Source: Diphasiastrum complanatum
Taxonomy: Eukaryota > Streptophyta > Lycopodiopsida > Lycopodiales > Lycopodiaceae
Direction of reading: 5' to 3'
Length of the DNA: 64,000 nt
NCBI GenBank assembly: GCA_029204225.1
Contig: CM055100.1
Coordinates: 9,865,058-9,929,057 of the forward strand
The notes beneath the pieces are model-generated. The model was given only the letters and a program-made list of their open reading frames with translations, had not been told where the DNA came from and searched no databases. A program made the translations under genes and the position numbers. Of the stretch, positions 44,238 through 55,929 are shown piece by piece. Every line of letters begins with the position of its first letter. Position 1 is the first letter of the stretch.

Positions 44238-45336
44238 CTACTTGATAAGGGAATAGTGCTTGAACATACTATTAACAATCTACAAATTTGATGTATCTCA
44301 GATTGCATGTCTTGAGAACGATTCTAGTTTAGACCGTCGGCCCCAAGCTAGCATGTTTGTGCAATCTAAAAATCAGTATCGTGTTACTACAAGTCAAAGT
44401 GGTTAGCATCACACAGTGATGTGTGCTGATACCACAAATAGAATATTCACCTTAGGGCCTTGTCAATTATTATAGCATTATGTTGTCGTTGCTAGTTGCA
44501 ACTTTTTGATTGGTCAATTATGTTGGTTGACTTGCCAGACGCATGACATTTGTATGATATGAGGTTTACTATGAAGCCAAAGGTTAAGGTTAGACCACAA
44601 GCTCTGAAACCAGAAGCAAAAACCGATCACATCATCTGAAATACAACACCAGCCTATGTTCCCCCAACACTAGCATCCATGAAATATGGCACTTTGTATG
44701 CAACACCGATGAATACTGTGCATGGGTATGGACCAATTAGAATCCAACAGACTAGTGACTTGGTAGAGCTAGTGAGGACGTACACATTACTAGTTAACGA
44801 GATTTGGGAGATCTATGGGATGAGTTGGGAGAAACACGAATCTCGCACACAGTACTAGTTGACCTTAAACCGATAGAAAGGAGTATCGCCCTAGATAGGA
44901 CATTATAGGGATACCACGACGAACTAAAACCAAACGACTTTACTACACCAATGTGACTACCATGCAGCCACTAGACAAGGTGGTTAGCATCGCGCAAGCG
45001 CTGATCCCACAACTAGTGTGTTTAGGAAGCCATGCACTTAGCCGACCCGCTCCAGTAGCCATAGGATGGGAGCTTGAGGTACCACATAACCCTTGCTAGA
45101 ACTCATGAAGACCTCGTACCTCAAGATGGTAGAACTCCCAGTTGGACTTTGGAAATTCTTACGATATCCACTACTCAATAGAGGTTGGTAGAGGAATAAA
45201 GTGTGCTACCCACCAGGTTCTATCAACACTAGTTTCTAAAAGTAATGGAGAATTTTGGTATGATAACAATGAAATCTGTCTCGTGGATTGAGAAATTTTT
45301 TTGTGGACTTTTGACCATAGACACGCCTAATGAGAA
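44238..45336. other. Probable 5' leader of the gypsy gag
   Basis: No coding motif. A segment near 44500-44550 (TTGGTTGACTTGCCAGACGC) partly repeats the sequence before the primer site (TTATTTGACCCGCCAGATGC at 44193). Confidence 0.4.
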
Positions 45337-47083
45337 ATGCCTCCTCTAGAATTAGAGAGGAAGAAAATGCTCTGTGAGCCAGATATATCGATGGATACAC
45401 TACATGTAATGACCGAAGAAGGACTTACTAGTGCCATTGACGTGTTTTTAGAGGCCCTTGATTAGGAAGAGTATGGAAGAGAAGACCTTACATTGATAGG
45501 GCTAGACATAGACTCGGAAGACAAGCACGTCATACTAGAAGACCTCTTGATCGAATCTCAGCTAGAGCCCGAAGGACCACAACTAGAACTAGGAGGATTG
45601 TCGTACGCAGGACTAGACCTGGCTATAGAAATTTCATTACAAGAGGCTAGTCTATTGCCTAGAGAACCATGTCTAGCCGCAAATAGCAGGAGTCTAGCAG
45701 AAGATGCACCTCTCATACTCCCAAAAGTAGTTGACACTCAGGAACAGCCACCACAAGAGCTCATGAACATAACTTTTCTTGAAGATAATGAGGATAGCAC
45801 CATTGATCTACAAATAACAATAGCGCTATCACTACAAAAATGGGAAACACGGTCAGATACCCACACGGATGACCGCCAATTAGAAGTAGAGATAGGTGAG
45901 CCCTCGACACATTATGACAGTGAGGAGGAGATGCTTAGTTCAGTTGAGAGTTATAGTGATGGATTGGAGTGGGAGACCATGTCGAAAAATGAAATGGAGC
46001 CAACTCCAGAGGAGGAGGACACAAAATCTGAGTGGAAAGCCACGTTTGAAAGCAAAGTTCAATCAAACTCGGATGAAGGACTTGAGGAAGAAGTCATATG
46101 GGAGGACCCAAGCTTTGAGTCAATGGTAGAGAGTAAGATTGAATTGAACTTAAATTCGATCGAGACCAACCATGACAAGAAGATTGTCATGGAAGAAATT
46201 TTAGATGAGAATGATGATCCGCCCATAGCTCACCCGACTGTGCTAGCTCCTAGCCCTACTCTTATCACTTCGAGAGTAAGGAGGGTGACTGAGCCAATAG
46301 TTGTCCCAGATGACACTGGGGGTATACTTGAAACAGTAGGTCTCCTACCGCAATTTCACGGGAATGAGGATGAAGATGCCCATGAGCATGTCGAGGATTT
46401 TGAAACACTAATGCTCGTGAATAGGGTGAGTCCTATGCATCAGATGATGTTGTTCACAACTACTTTGGTAGGAACAGCCAGGAGATGGTACCATACTCTA
46501 CCTAAAGCTTCTATCAGCACACTGGAGAAGTACTATCAAAAATTCTTTAGAGAATTCAGAGGCATTTATAATCTAGATAGTTTGATATTTGCCCTATCTA
46601 CCATACAACAAACATCTATAAAAACTATGCATCAATATTCTAGATGATTTGGAGGATTAGTGCACCAGCTGGACCTAAGTTTTACAATGGTATTACCTCC
46701 ACAACTACTACTTGATAGCTTTTTGAGAGGACTGTCGAGTAATACCAAGCTAGTGGTACGCCAATCTAGAGTCTCATCATTGGAAGAGGCAATATCTAGA
46801 GCCACGATTGTAGAGGAAGCATACATCACCACACGTGAATGTCAGGCCATGAGAAATCCGATGCTAAATAGTAGCCGACAGACACTAGGGCGTGAGTTGC
46901 CAAGAATGAGAGAATTATATCATACAAGACTACCACATGACACTTACGAGAGGACTGGACCCTCAAAGTTTTCTGAAGCAGAATGTGATGAGGAAGAGAG
47001 AGTGCCAAGTAGCGTTGAGTTATTACCTAAATTTGTGGAGGATTATAGAGGGACACAGGGGAGTGGGTCAAATTTACACCGTT
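45337..47083 (+). pseudogene. Ty3/gypsy gag with long acidic N-terminal extension
   Basis: One frame from ATG 45337 to TAA 47083, broken by TAG at 45463 and TGA at 46645. The first roughly 300 residues are very acidic (for example SNSDEGLEEEVIWEDPSFE), contain repeated helix-like segments (GLTSAIDVFLEALD, GLDLAIEISLQEAS, DLQITIALSLQKWE) and match no gag I know. The capsid part follows: LPQFHGNEDEDAHEHVEDFE, LFTTTLVGTARRWYHTLP, TLEKYYQKFFREFRG, TMHQYSR and LLLDSFLRGLSSNTKL, the retrotransposon gag fold. No zinc knuckle is seen before a copia fragment begins. Confidence 0.82.
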
Positions 47084-48240
47084 AATGTAGACAAGAGCGA
47101 CGAAGCCTTCACAATATTTGATGAGGCTTCAACAAGCTATGTAGAGCAGGACTACGACATAGTCATCGATTCAAGAGCGACTTCACACATTACCTGCAAC
47201 AAGAAAGTCTTGATCAACCACAGAAAACTCGAAAACAATAGAGCAGTGATTCTAGGCGATGGGAGCCAACATGATGTGAAAGGGCATCAAGACTCTACAA
47301 CTATGAACACTGTTGGGACAAGCGAAGCTGCCAGGAGCACTCTATGTACCCTCACTAAGAAGAGACCTCCTAACTGTATCCAAGATCGTGGATCTTGGAA
47401 TTTGAGTTCTGTTCAATGGCAATATATGCCGAATGATCGAGGTAAGAACAAACAAGCTGTTGACTATTGGGTCTAGAGAAGGTAACATGTACCAAGCCAA
47501 GATTATCAACACTTCTGATAGCATACTAAATGCATAAAAAAATGAAGATCAACTTTGGCATAGAAGAATGTATCATCTGAACATGAAAAGTCTCTACGAC
47601 ATGAGCAGAACAGAAACTGTCACAAATATGAAGATATCTAGACCTGACACTGGCTTTTGTGAAGCCTACCAAAAGGGCAACCAACATCGAAGTCCATTTG
47701 TGCATGAAGGGAAAAGAGCCAAGGAAGTGCTTGAGCTCGTCCACTCCGTCTACTCAGATGTTTGTGGACCGATGAAAGTCGATTCGCTCTCATGATTGAG
47801 GTACTTCTTGACATTCATTGATGATTACAACCGGATGACACAATCTATTATTTAAAGAAAAAATCCGAAGTTTTTGACTCTTTCAAGAAGTTCGTGGCAT
47901 TCGTAGAGAGATTTGCTCATGAAGCCACTCGACAAACCACTCTTCATGAAACAAAGAAAGGCAATGGGACTAGACATACACAAAGGTTGCAACATTCAAG
48001 AGGGAGTGTCTAAAATGGTGAACTCCTGCAACCTTGATAAAAGGGTCTTGAAGGTCGAAGAAATCCCGAAGGTCGAACACACCTCAAAGGTCAAACACAC
48101 TTTGAAGATCGAACACACCCCGAAGGTCGAACACAAAGCGAAGATCGAAGGTGAAGTGTTCGATGTTCATCCTTGCAATCAAGTGCCCGAATACCAAAAA
48201 GTGTTGAGGATGAACCGCTAGCCAAATCCGAAGATAAATA
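47084..48240 (+). pseudogene. Ty1/copia protease and integrase N-terminal fragment
   Basis: Reads YDIVIDSRATSHITCNKK (protease active site with Arg replacing Gly of DSG), ILGDGSQHDVKGHQ, then after frame breaks QLWHRRMYHLNMKSLYDMS (pre-integrase HHCC region), CEAYQKGNQHRSPF, LVHSVYSDVCGPMKVDSLS and FLTFIDDYNRM (integrase core start). The rest of integrase and all of RT are missing; after KKSEVFDSFKKFVAFVE-like text comes a repeat of KVEHT-type units at 48046-48150. It directly follows the gypsy gag, so this is a junction of two elements. Confidence 0.8.
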
Positions 48241-51200
48241 AGTTGAGCTTACAATTGGTAGCTCGACGAGCGTGAAGTCTTGTACTATCACGTTCAGCCG
48301 CCAGAAGCCATGTTGACATAGGGTAGCTAACTAATTGATTAGCATAAACATGTCTTGGAATTCACAGTTAAACTATCTTGTAAACTCCACGTAGTGGATA
48401 TAAGCGTAGGATTGATTACTACAATTAAGTGACCAAGAATGAGTAGAAGTATAGAACAGTGTTAGTGTTAGCTTATTGTTAGCACTATCAGCTATGCATG
48501 AAAGTTTGTCAATGAGCAGAATATAGCAACTTCTGTTAGAGGAGCGACAAGCTGCCAATGAACGAGACACCAATCGACTCACTCAAAAACAAAATACAAA
48601 TACAAATGCTCTCTTCTATTGCATCTCTCATTGTTCGTGTCGTTTAAACTGATAGAATGTTTTGAAATTTGTGGTCTGTAGTCGTTTGCTTAGGATCCTA
48701 CAAAATTTCCGCAAGCTATCCACAAAGGTAGCACGAACAGGAGCAGCCAGAAGCCCCCAAAACAACTCAAAAATCTACATGATAGGGCAAGAAGGGCCCA
48801 AGTACACATGATAAGGCTTTACAAGGGCTAACTAGACTCCAACATAGTTAATTTCAGTTAAGACATGGGCTTTGTCTATAAGTAGGCAAGAGACATAATT
48901 TTGAATTACATTTGGCTTATTTTCAAATTGAGAGAACTTGGAGCTCCATGTAACTCTTAAAAAAGGAATGCTTAAGAGAACACTCTGTTGCTACCATTGC
49001 TTGCCACCTTCAAAACCATGAAAAAAAATGATTTTGGAGCCAACTAAAGTTGTTGGATATTGGGACAAGGTGTTACATGATGGAAAGATTGATAAAATTA
49101 AAGAACCTATGTGATGAGGAAATACTTGGGTGAACAACTCTTTCATGTAATGATGGCCAATATTATTAGCGTCAAGCTATTGGTTATGATATCCTCAACA
49201 AAGAAAACTTAACATTACAAATTTGGAGCTTTCAAGAATATCAAACAAGTGTCTTCACTTTTCAGAATGAAAATGTTTAACCAGGAAAAGTGTCTGAATA
49301 CATATGTACTCATAAGTGCATTTTAATATCCATTGTAATACTTGTTGGGCCCGAAAAAGTGCCTTAGATAAGAATAGCAAGCCAAAGAGGGCCTAAAGTA
49401 GACTTAAAAAAGTAGGTGACGATTATCTTTAGTCCAAGGAATGAGATTCGTATATAAGTAGACATTGGACATCAATTTTAGAAACTTTTTGGCCATTTAC
49501 AATTGAGTGAACTTGAAGTCTTCCTCCTCTTCCTCTTGTGAATGAGAGCCAATGGGATCCTTTATGGCATGTCTCATGTGCCCAATCTACATAAATCCAT
49601 TCTCTCTTGAGTTCTATACAATGTTTTGTAATGAGCTACCTACTTTTGATGCGATTTCATGGAGCCTTTTTTATATTTTGCTTCTTGTTGCTATATCAAC
49701 ATGCATGTCTTAATCTCCTCTTGTTTGTAGTTTTAGTCTCAATGTTATTGCTATTTTCTTGGGACAAAAAACAATAGAAGTAAAAAAAAACCAAATTGGG
49801 ACAATTATGAGAGCTATTTTTATTGAAGGATAGACAAATATGCTTAAGTCCAATTTTTTTGAAAATGGAATAAGTTGGAACGTTGAACTACTCTATGTAA
49901 TTGGCGTGATAATCACTAGGATTTACTATACCAATCATAGTGTACAAGAAAACAAGTAGAGATCATGTAGTTAATGTAAAATTGAATCTTTAATCTCCCT
50001 GGAAGCATTTGAAGCACCTTGCATTACTATGCCACAATGCAAGTAGAGTATCCCACCAATGCCTGACCTTCAAAATAGGGCTATTCACATTTACTTGTAA
50101 AAATCATCATATATCCATCTCTTTTCATATTTATTATTGTTGTTATATTCAAGGCTCTTCATCTGTATGAATGAAGATGTTAGTACAATACAAATTAATG
50201 TGGCTTAGACTTTACCTACTAGATCTTCTTGATTAGACTATTTTATTGGCTCCTAGTTGTATTGATTATGTTTGTTGTTGAGTTAGGACTCACTAAGTTC
50301 TTGCCAAAGAAAATAAGAATGTTTTAGTCACCCATATTCAACAGTGTGACCTATGAAAGCTTCATGCATAAAGGAACAAACCTAAATATGCCAAGATTGT
50401 CTACACAATTTCTAACTATGAAACCTCGTCAGGATGTAGAAACATCTAAAACATCTTTAAACTCTTCAAGTGGATCAAATATGATGGACCTATTTTGGAT
50501 GTATAATAATGTTAGAAAAGAGGGAGCATAAAATAATAGGCCATGATTATCATTCAGACAAGCATGACAATGTAGGAAATTCTATACAATGTAGTTACCC
50601 ATCTCTCCATCCAATATCTTCACCAAAATGAGGTATGTACATCTACTATTAATATATCAAAAGAGGTTTTGCATTAAGTAGACGTATTGTTAATTTAAAA
50701 AAAAGAAAGAACAAAGATTGCATTTTAGAAGAATTACAAAAAAGACAAAACCTCATTAAAATGCTCAAACTCATCTAGGAGTGAAAGCTAATAAACATAA
50801 TAGCTTATTGCAATTGTGACAAAGTTAACAATGTAATTTAAACATCACAAGAAGCTTTGCATTACATAGAGCATCCAATTTGTAGAAATTGCATTACATT
50901 TAAAAAAAAAACAAAAAGTCAGTATATAGACTCATGTAATTGTGACACACTCAAACCTCATCTTTAGCAAATGGTCACAATAGCTTAGCTCAATGTTTGG
51001 GAAAGCCGACAAAGTATAGGAATGAAATCGACATCTTTTCTCAAAAACTAGCATCATGAAGAAAAATGTTAATTTATCCCTTTTATGAGTAATAGTCCTT
51101 AAAAATTTAACAATCTTAAAGGGTACCTCAAAAAACGTTTCCCCAGAGGCTTAGCTCAGTGGATGCACATTGCAAGCTTGCTAACAACACATGAAGTTGG

Positions 51201-54200
51201 GTACATGAAAATATAAGATAAACTCCGAAGTAGTGCTCGGGAAAACTGGCAAAGTATTGTAAGTTCTCGAAAAAACTAGTGTTATAAAATATTTGCTAAG
51301 TTTTTATACAAGCACATAAAGCCTTTTATGAGTAAAAGTCTTCAAAAAACTAAAAAGTTTACAAAATACAGGTTTTTTGAAGATAACTCAAAAGCGGTTT
51401 TCAAAGCACTGCTATGAAGCAGTGCTCGGGAAAACTGGCATAGTATAGGAATGGAATCGGCAACTTTTCTCAAAAACTGACTTTAAAAATATAATGCAGG
51501 ATGTTGACTTCTTAAAAACCGATAGAAATTTTATTTTGTAAAAAATTTTACATTTAGTAAGAGATATGTAAGATTTTAAACTGTTGGCTTTTGAATATAT
51601 AGAATGCATGTAGATTATTATAATACTTCATAAATCCACATTAAATTTTGAAATGGGAAAGTTATACCTTGCAGGTGCTCGATCTTTTGCACAATTTTTT
51701 ATATAAGTTACGTTGTAAACCTATTGATACGTGGCAATTTTTTAACCTTATAACACAATGTACCATGAAAATAATTGTTGGACCCAGCTAGGTTGATGCC
51801 CAATTTTTGAAAAGACTTTAAGATGAATATATTTTAGGATATCAAAAATAGTTTTAATAGATGCACTTTTTTTTAAACAAGGGTAACTATTGCAATTTTT
51901 AATAGTTTTAGGATTTTAGAATGCAACTTTTGAGTTCAACGTTTTAGAAGGCATTATCTCTCAAAAGCTTATATCCATTCAAAGATGTAATATATTAAAA
52001 CTTGAGAGATGTTTCCAAAGCACTGCTCTGAAGACTCGAGAATCGAGAGATTTCAATTTTCCAGAATCCAGATCACTGGTTGGAATGTAAAGTTTACTGA
52101 TCTGAGACACTACGTTGTACTGAAAACATTAATGATCCAAGCACTGCAGTGCATTGCTGTGATTTTTTATAATTCTTTTTCCCATCTTTTATTAATGAAA
52201 ACAGGAGAAAGTTTATTCTTTTATACACTGTCTTAGTGTGTTGTCTTTGTCTTAGTGTGCAGCACTCTGCATAGTCAAGTTGTGCTTAAGAATCTAAGAT
52301 AAACTCGACTCTCGCATACACTGTAGTATGTACTTAAAAGGTACCAACTACCTACGTCCTTATGTAACCAAGTATCAAAGCACCTGTGCCTAAGGTGGGT
52401 GGGTGTCTCCGGGCCTCGGCCGTAATCACATGTGGCAGGACGGAGATGACGGACACAATTGCCCAAAGGCTGTTGTCAAACCTTGTAAGTTGTTGTAAGC
52501 TGCGCGTTGAGTTTGGCCGGTAGTTTATTATGTGGCTTTGTCCGACCAACTAGAGTATACAGACTCTACTACAGCCCACTTGCGTTCTGTATAGGCTCAT
52601 AGCTGGCATTTATGTAAAGCATGTGTTAACGGCGAACGCTTTCAAGTTTCCTCGATCATGCAGCGAGTGAATAGAGCTGCTACCAGCTACTTTAACATTG
52701 AAAGTAAATTTTGGTCACTGGTGGATGGTTCATAACTTCATGGCCTCTTGCTTTCCTTAAGACAGATGATAAAGCGAATTTCTTTATAGCGATCAGCCGC
52801 ACCGATCATGCAAATATCTGCTCAACTTCAGAATATTTCACAATCAAGACTCAAGTGAATGCTATTTTGTGTGCACTGTGTACCGTGTACGTCTGTTCAA
52901 CTTCAGAATTCACAATCAAGACTCAAGTCTCAAGTGAATGCTATTCTGTGTGCACTGTGTACCGTGTACGTCTGGCATAAATATTTTCTCGAATCTGCAT
53001 GCAATGAATGAATGCTCTTTGCAAAGTGGCTGTTTTTATGAGAGTCGTTACAGTTTACTCCTCTTGAGACTTAAGTCCTGACTCCTCTTCTCTAAAAAGT
53101 CATCTCCATAATTGGCAAAAGTGATGCAATTTTGTGATAAATTTGTGTGCATTGTGTACGTAGTGCAAAAATCTGGTGTATGTAGTATGTACAATGCACA
53201 TTGCAATGAATGGGCCGTGGATACTGGAGTTTGGCGGTTTGTACAATTGTTCAAAGATGGCTAATTAGTAATGACGCGTTTCACTCAGTGCTTTGCAAAC
53301 CTTTTTTGAGTTATCGTTAAAAAAAAACATTTCATAGAAATTCTTACTTCTTTTGAAGACTTTTACTCATAAAAGCGTTTATAGATAATTGTAAGAGAAT
53401 TCTTCTTTCAATTGTCGAGATAACATTATGTTCCACCATTCTCACAATATTTGATCAGTAAGAGCAACCGAAAGGGCCATTGCAAAGTTCACATACTTTT
53501 AGACAAGTACTATGCATATTGGACTGAAATGGTACTGACATCGAGCTTTTTGGATGGTTATAATGATGGCTTAAACTTTCTATTGCCAACATCACAACAT
53601 GCAATCTTTGTAGTCATAACCAACAATATTGTGCTAATAGTTATTTCAGTGCTTATGATCCATCAAAATGCTGCTTGTACATTGACTTACGAATTGATAA
53701 AATGACAATATAATAGACTGGTTCTTTTCCCATAATTGTGTGCAACCAAAAGCAAAATGACATTGGATGCATGATGAGTTGATAGCTCTTGAAGCACACA
53801 AAGAGAAAACAATGTGCAAAAAGCTCATTTACTACATTGAGGTTTGTTTTGTCTTGATTTACTACATACACCAGATTTTTGCACTAGGTACACAATGCAC
53901 TCACTTAACACAAAGTCAATCACCTTTTAATAATAAGAATTGATAGATATATTGTTCTTTGTTACATATTAGTTTAGAATTAAATAGCACCCCCACATAG
54001 TTCGAGTTATCGTACTGCACGAATGACCCCTCAATTTAGTGTCTCTTAGGTGGAAGCACACAAATGTTAAAGGCTCACAAGGATGCTCTCAAAATCAAAG
54101 CTCATGTGAATAAAGAGACTAAAATGGCCATACTTGATGCATATACCAAAGTTGAAAGAGTACATGTACATGCATCTTTTTGCTACTTTGTATACAAACT

Positions 54201-54640
54201 TCCCTCTCATAATCTATGTCGAATTCAAGTAACTATATATATCATGTGCCAATATTAGCATCTGAACATGTAATCACCACATTTACAAGGTAAAAGCAAC
54301 ACAATCAAGAAAATGGATACATGCAACTAATCATAATATGTAAAAGCCATAATATGTTTGCTTAATGTGTTATAAACAAGAATACACTAGAGAATTACCT
54401 TAGGTAGAGAACAAAGATGTTGCTTGCTTTTTGGTATTCTCTTTCACAAAAGCATGTGTATAAATGGATTTTTTTATAGCAATATCATGGAAGTGCCTTG
54501 TTTGTCAATTTAATTTTACGCAAGAATATTTTTTTGCTTATTACTTTAATTTATGAATCAGGGTGTTTGAATTATTGTAGGTCATCAAAAAAATATTTGT
54601 CTTGCATATTGGATGAAGACTTGATGGATGATGTGTAAAT
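48241..54640. other. Gene-less region with scattered repeats
   Basis: TGTTGACATAGGGTAGC at 48311 may begin an LTR of the adjoining copia fragment, but no matching end was found. Two segments (48740-48990 and 49345-49560) share GGGCCCAAG/GGGCCCGAA, TATAAGTAG and AATTGAG(A/T)GAACTTG in the same order and look like two diverged LTRs. A short repeat with GGAAA(A/G)(C/T)(C/T)GGCA and ATCTTTTCTCAAAAACT occurs at 51000, 51237 and 51420. 52635-52975 recurs inverted at 40240-40480 and itself holds a local duplication (TCACAATCAAGACTCAAGT). Frames at 50346, 52009, 53451 and 54064 show no domain I recognise. Confidence 0.5.
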
Positions 54641-54644
54641 ACTT

Positions 54645-55170
54645 TGAGTATTAAAACGTGAATAGTCAAATGTGGATACTTTGAGTGTTGATCATAATAC
54701 TCTAGATATTGATTGTAATGCTCTAAATATTGATTGAAAATACTCTAAATATCGATCGTGACACTCTAAGTATTGATTTTGGATATTTTGAATATTAATC
54801 ATGACACTTTGAATAATGATCATGAATACTATGAATAGTGATTATAAATGCTCTAAATATTGACTGTGACACTCGAAATGTTGATCATGAGTACTATGAA
54901 TATTGATCATAAATGCTCTAAATATTGATCGTGACACTCAAAATATTGATCTTGAATACTATGAATATTGTTCATAAATGCTCCAAATTTTGATCATGAA
55001 TCTCATCATCAATATTGAATGTGAATACGAAATGTGGATGCTGATTGTAAATTCTCTAAATGTTGATTGTGAATACTTTGAATATTTATCATGAATATTC
55101 TAGATATTAATGGTGAATATTTTGAATTATGTTCATGAATACTCTAAATAACAATCATGAAGATACTCAT
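54645..55170 (+). repeat. AT-rich minisatellite, unit about 22-24 bp
   Basis: Some twenty degenerate units around ACTCTAAATATTGATCGTGA and ACTATGAATATTGATCATAA, alternating in places to give a higher-order period near 46-48 bp. Confidence 0.9.
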
Positions 55171-55609
55171 TCATGAAAAATAATTATAAAAAAAAATCAT
55201 AAGTATTCTCAAATCATAATAAGCATAATTGTAAACTACTCTCGTAAATATTGGGTCGAAAAATTGTGGGCGAACAATTATGGCTTTTGTAAATTTGAAA
55301 TGATAATATTGAATTGTGTCTGTTCTATTTTATTCTATGAAACTATAACTATGAATAATGAATTGTGACCAATATCGAGTTTAGGACATTTAGATTGATT
55401 GTTTTTTTTATCGCTTATCAATGGAATTGACCCCTATCATGCAATATAGCTCAAAATTATTGTCTATCACTTGAGATATCGCATATTGGCCCATATCACT
55501 TGAGATTGTCCATTGAGTGATCAAGTTAGAGTAATTGCGGGTTTAGGACATTCATATAACTTTGAATGTGTCAAGAATCAGATATTCAACATCAAGCATT
55601 GATGGAGAT
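55171..55609. other. Spacer, nothing recognised
   Basis: AT-rich DNA with words such as CACTTGAGAT(A/T) repeated (55469 and 55497). It lies beyond the primer site at 55610-55622 where gag of a second element would be expected, but no gag is found. Confidence 0.5.
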
Positions 55610-55622
55610 GGCTCTGATACCA
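55610..55622 (-). promoter_or_regulatory. Primer-binding site on the outer side of the copia LTR
   Basis: TGGTATCAGAGCC on the minus strand, one base from the TGTTAG end of the LTR at 55624-55894, on the side away from the copia coding region. Confidence 0.85.
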
Positions 55623-55623
55623 G

Positions 55624-55894
55624 TGTTAGAGGTCTCAACACCACAGTAGGGCAAATACTAACTGATCCACCCAACCTTTGCCTAGGGAGTCGGAAGAAGA
55701 ACACGCAATATTACTCAATCACCCTAACTCATACTGAATGTAAAATGTACATATAAACCCTGAACCCTAATAGAGAGGGAGAACCTAGGAGTAGACTACT
55801 AGACTATCCTACGGCTAGTTACATCTAGTAATAAAGTACATCGTAAACAGTAACTAGGAAGTGTAACAATGAAGTTTATCATTGATTTCTAACA
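55624..55894 (-). repeat. Copia LTR shared by two element copies
   Basis: 271 bp, TGTTAG...CTAACA. On its right is the polypurine tract of the copia gag-pol at 55930-59957, so it is that element's 3' LTR. On its left is a primer site, so it is also a 5' LTR for a lost element. Confidence 0.82.
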
Positions 55895-55905
55895 CTCTCC
55901 CTCAA
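55895..55905 (-). other. Copia polypurine tract
   Basis: Minus strand TTGAGGGAGAG next to the TGTTAG start of the LTR. Confidence 0.85.
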
Positions 55906-55929
55906 TGATAAAATTACATTCTTCTATTC

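Noticed and set aside
48311-48660. Definite 3' LTR of the copia fragment at 47-48 kb
   Set aside because: It starts TGTTGACA, but no polypurine tract precedes it and no matching end or second copy is found.
53451-54258. Host gene with several exons (frames near 53451, 53760 and 54064)
   Set aside because: Short frames with no recognised domain or clear splice sites; no support for a gene.
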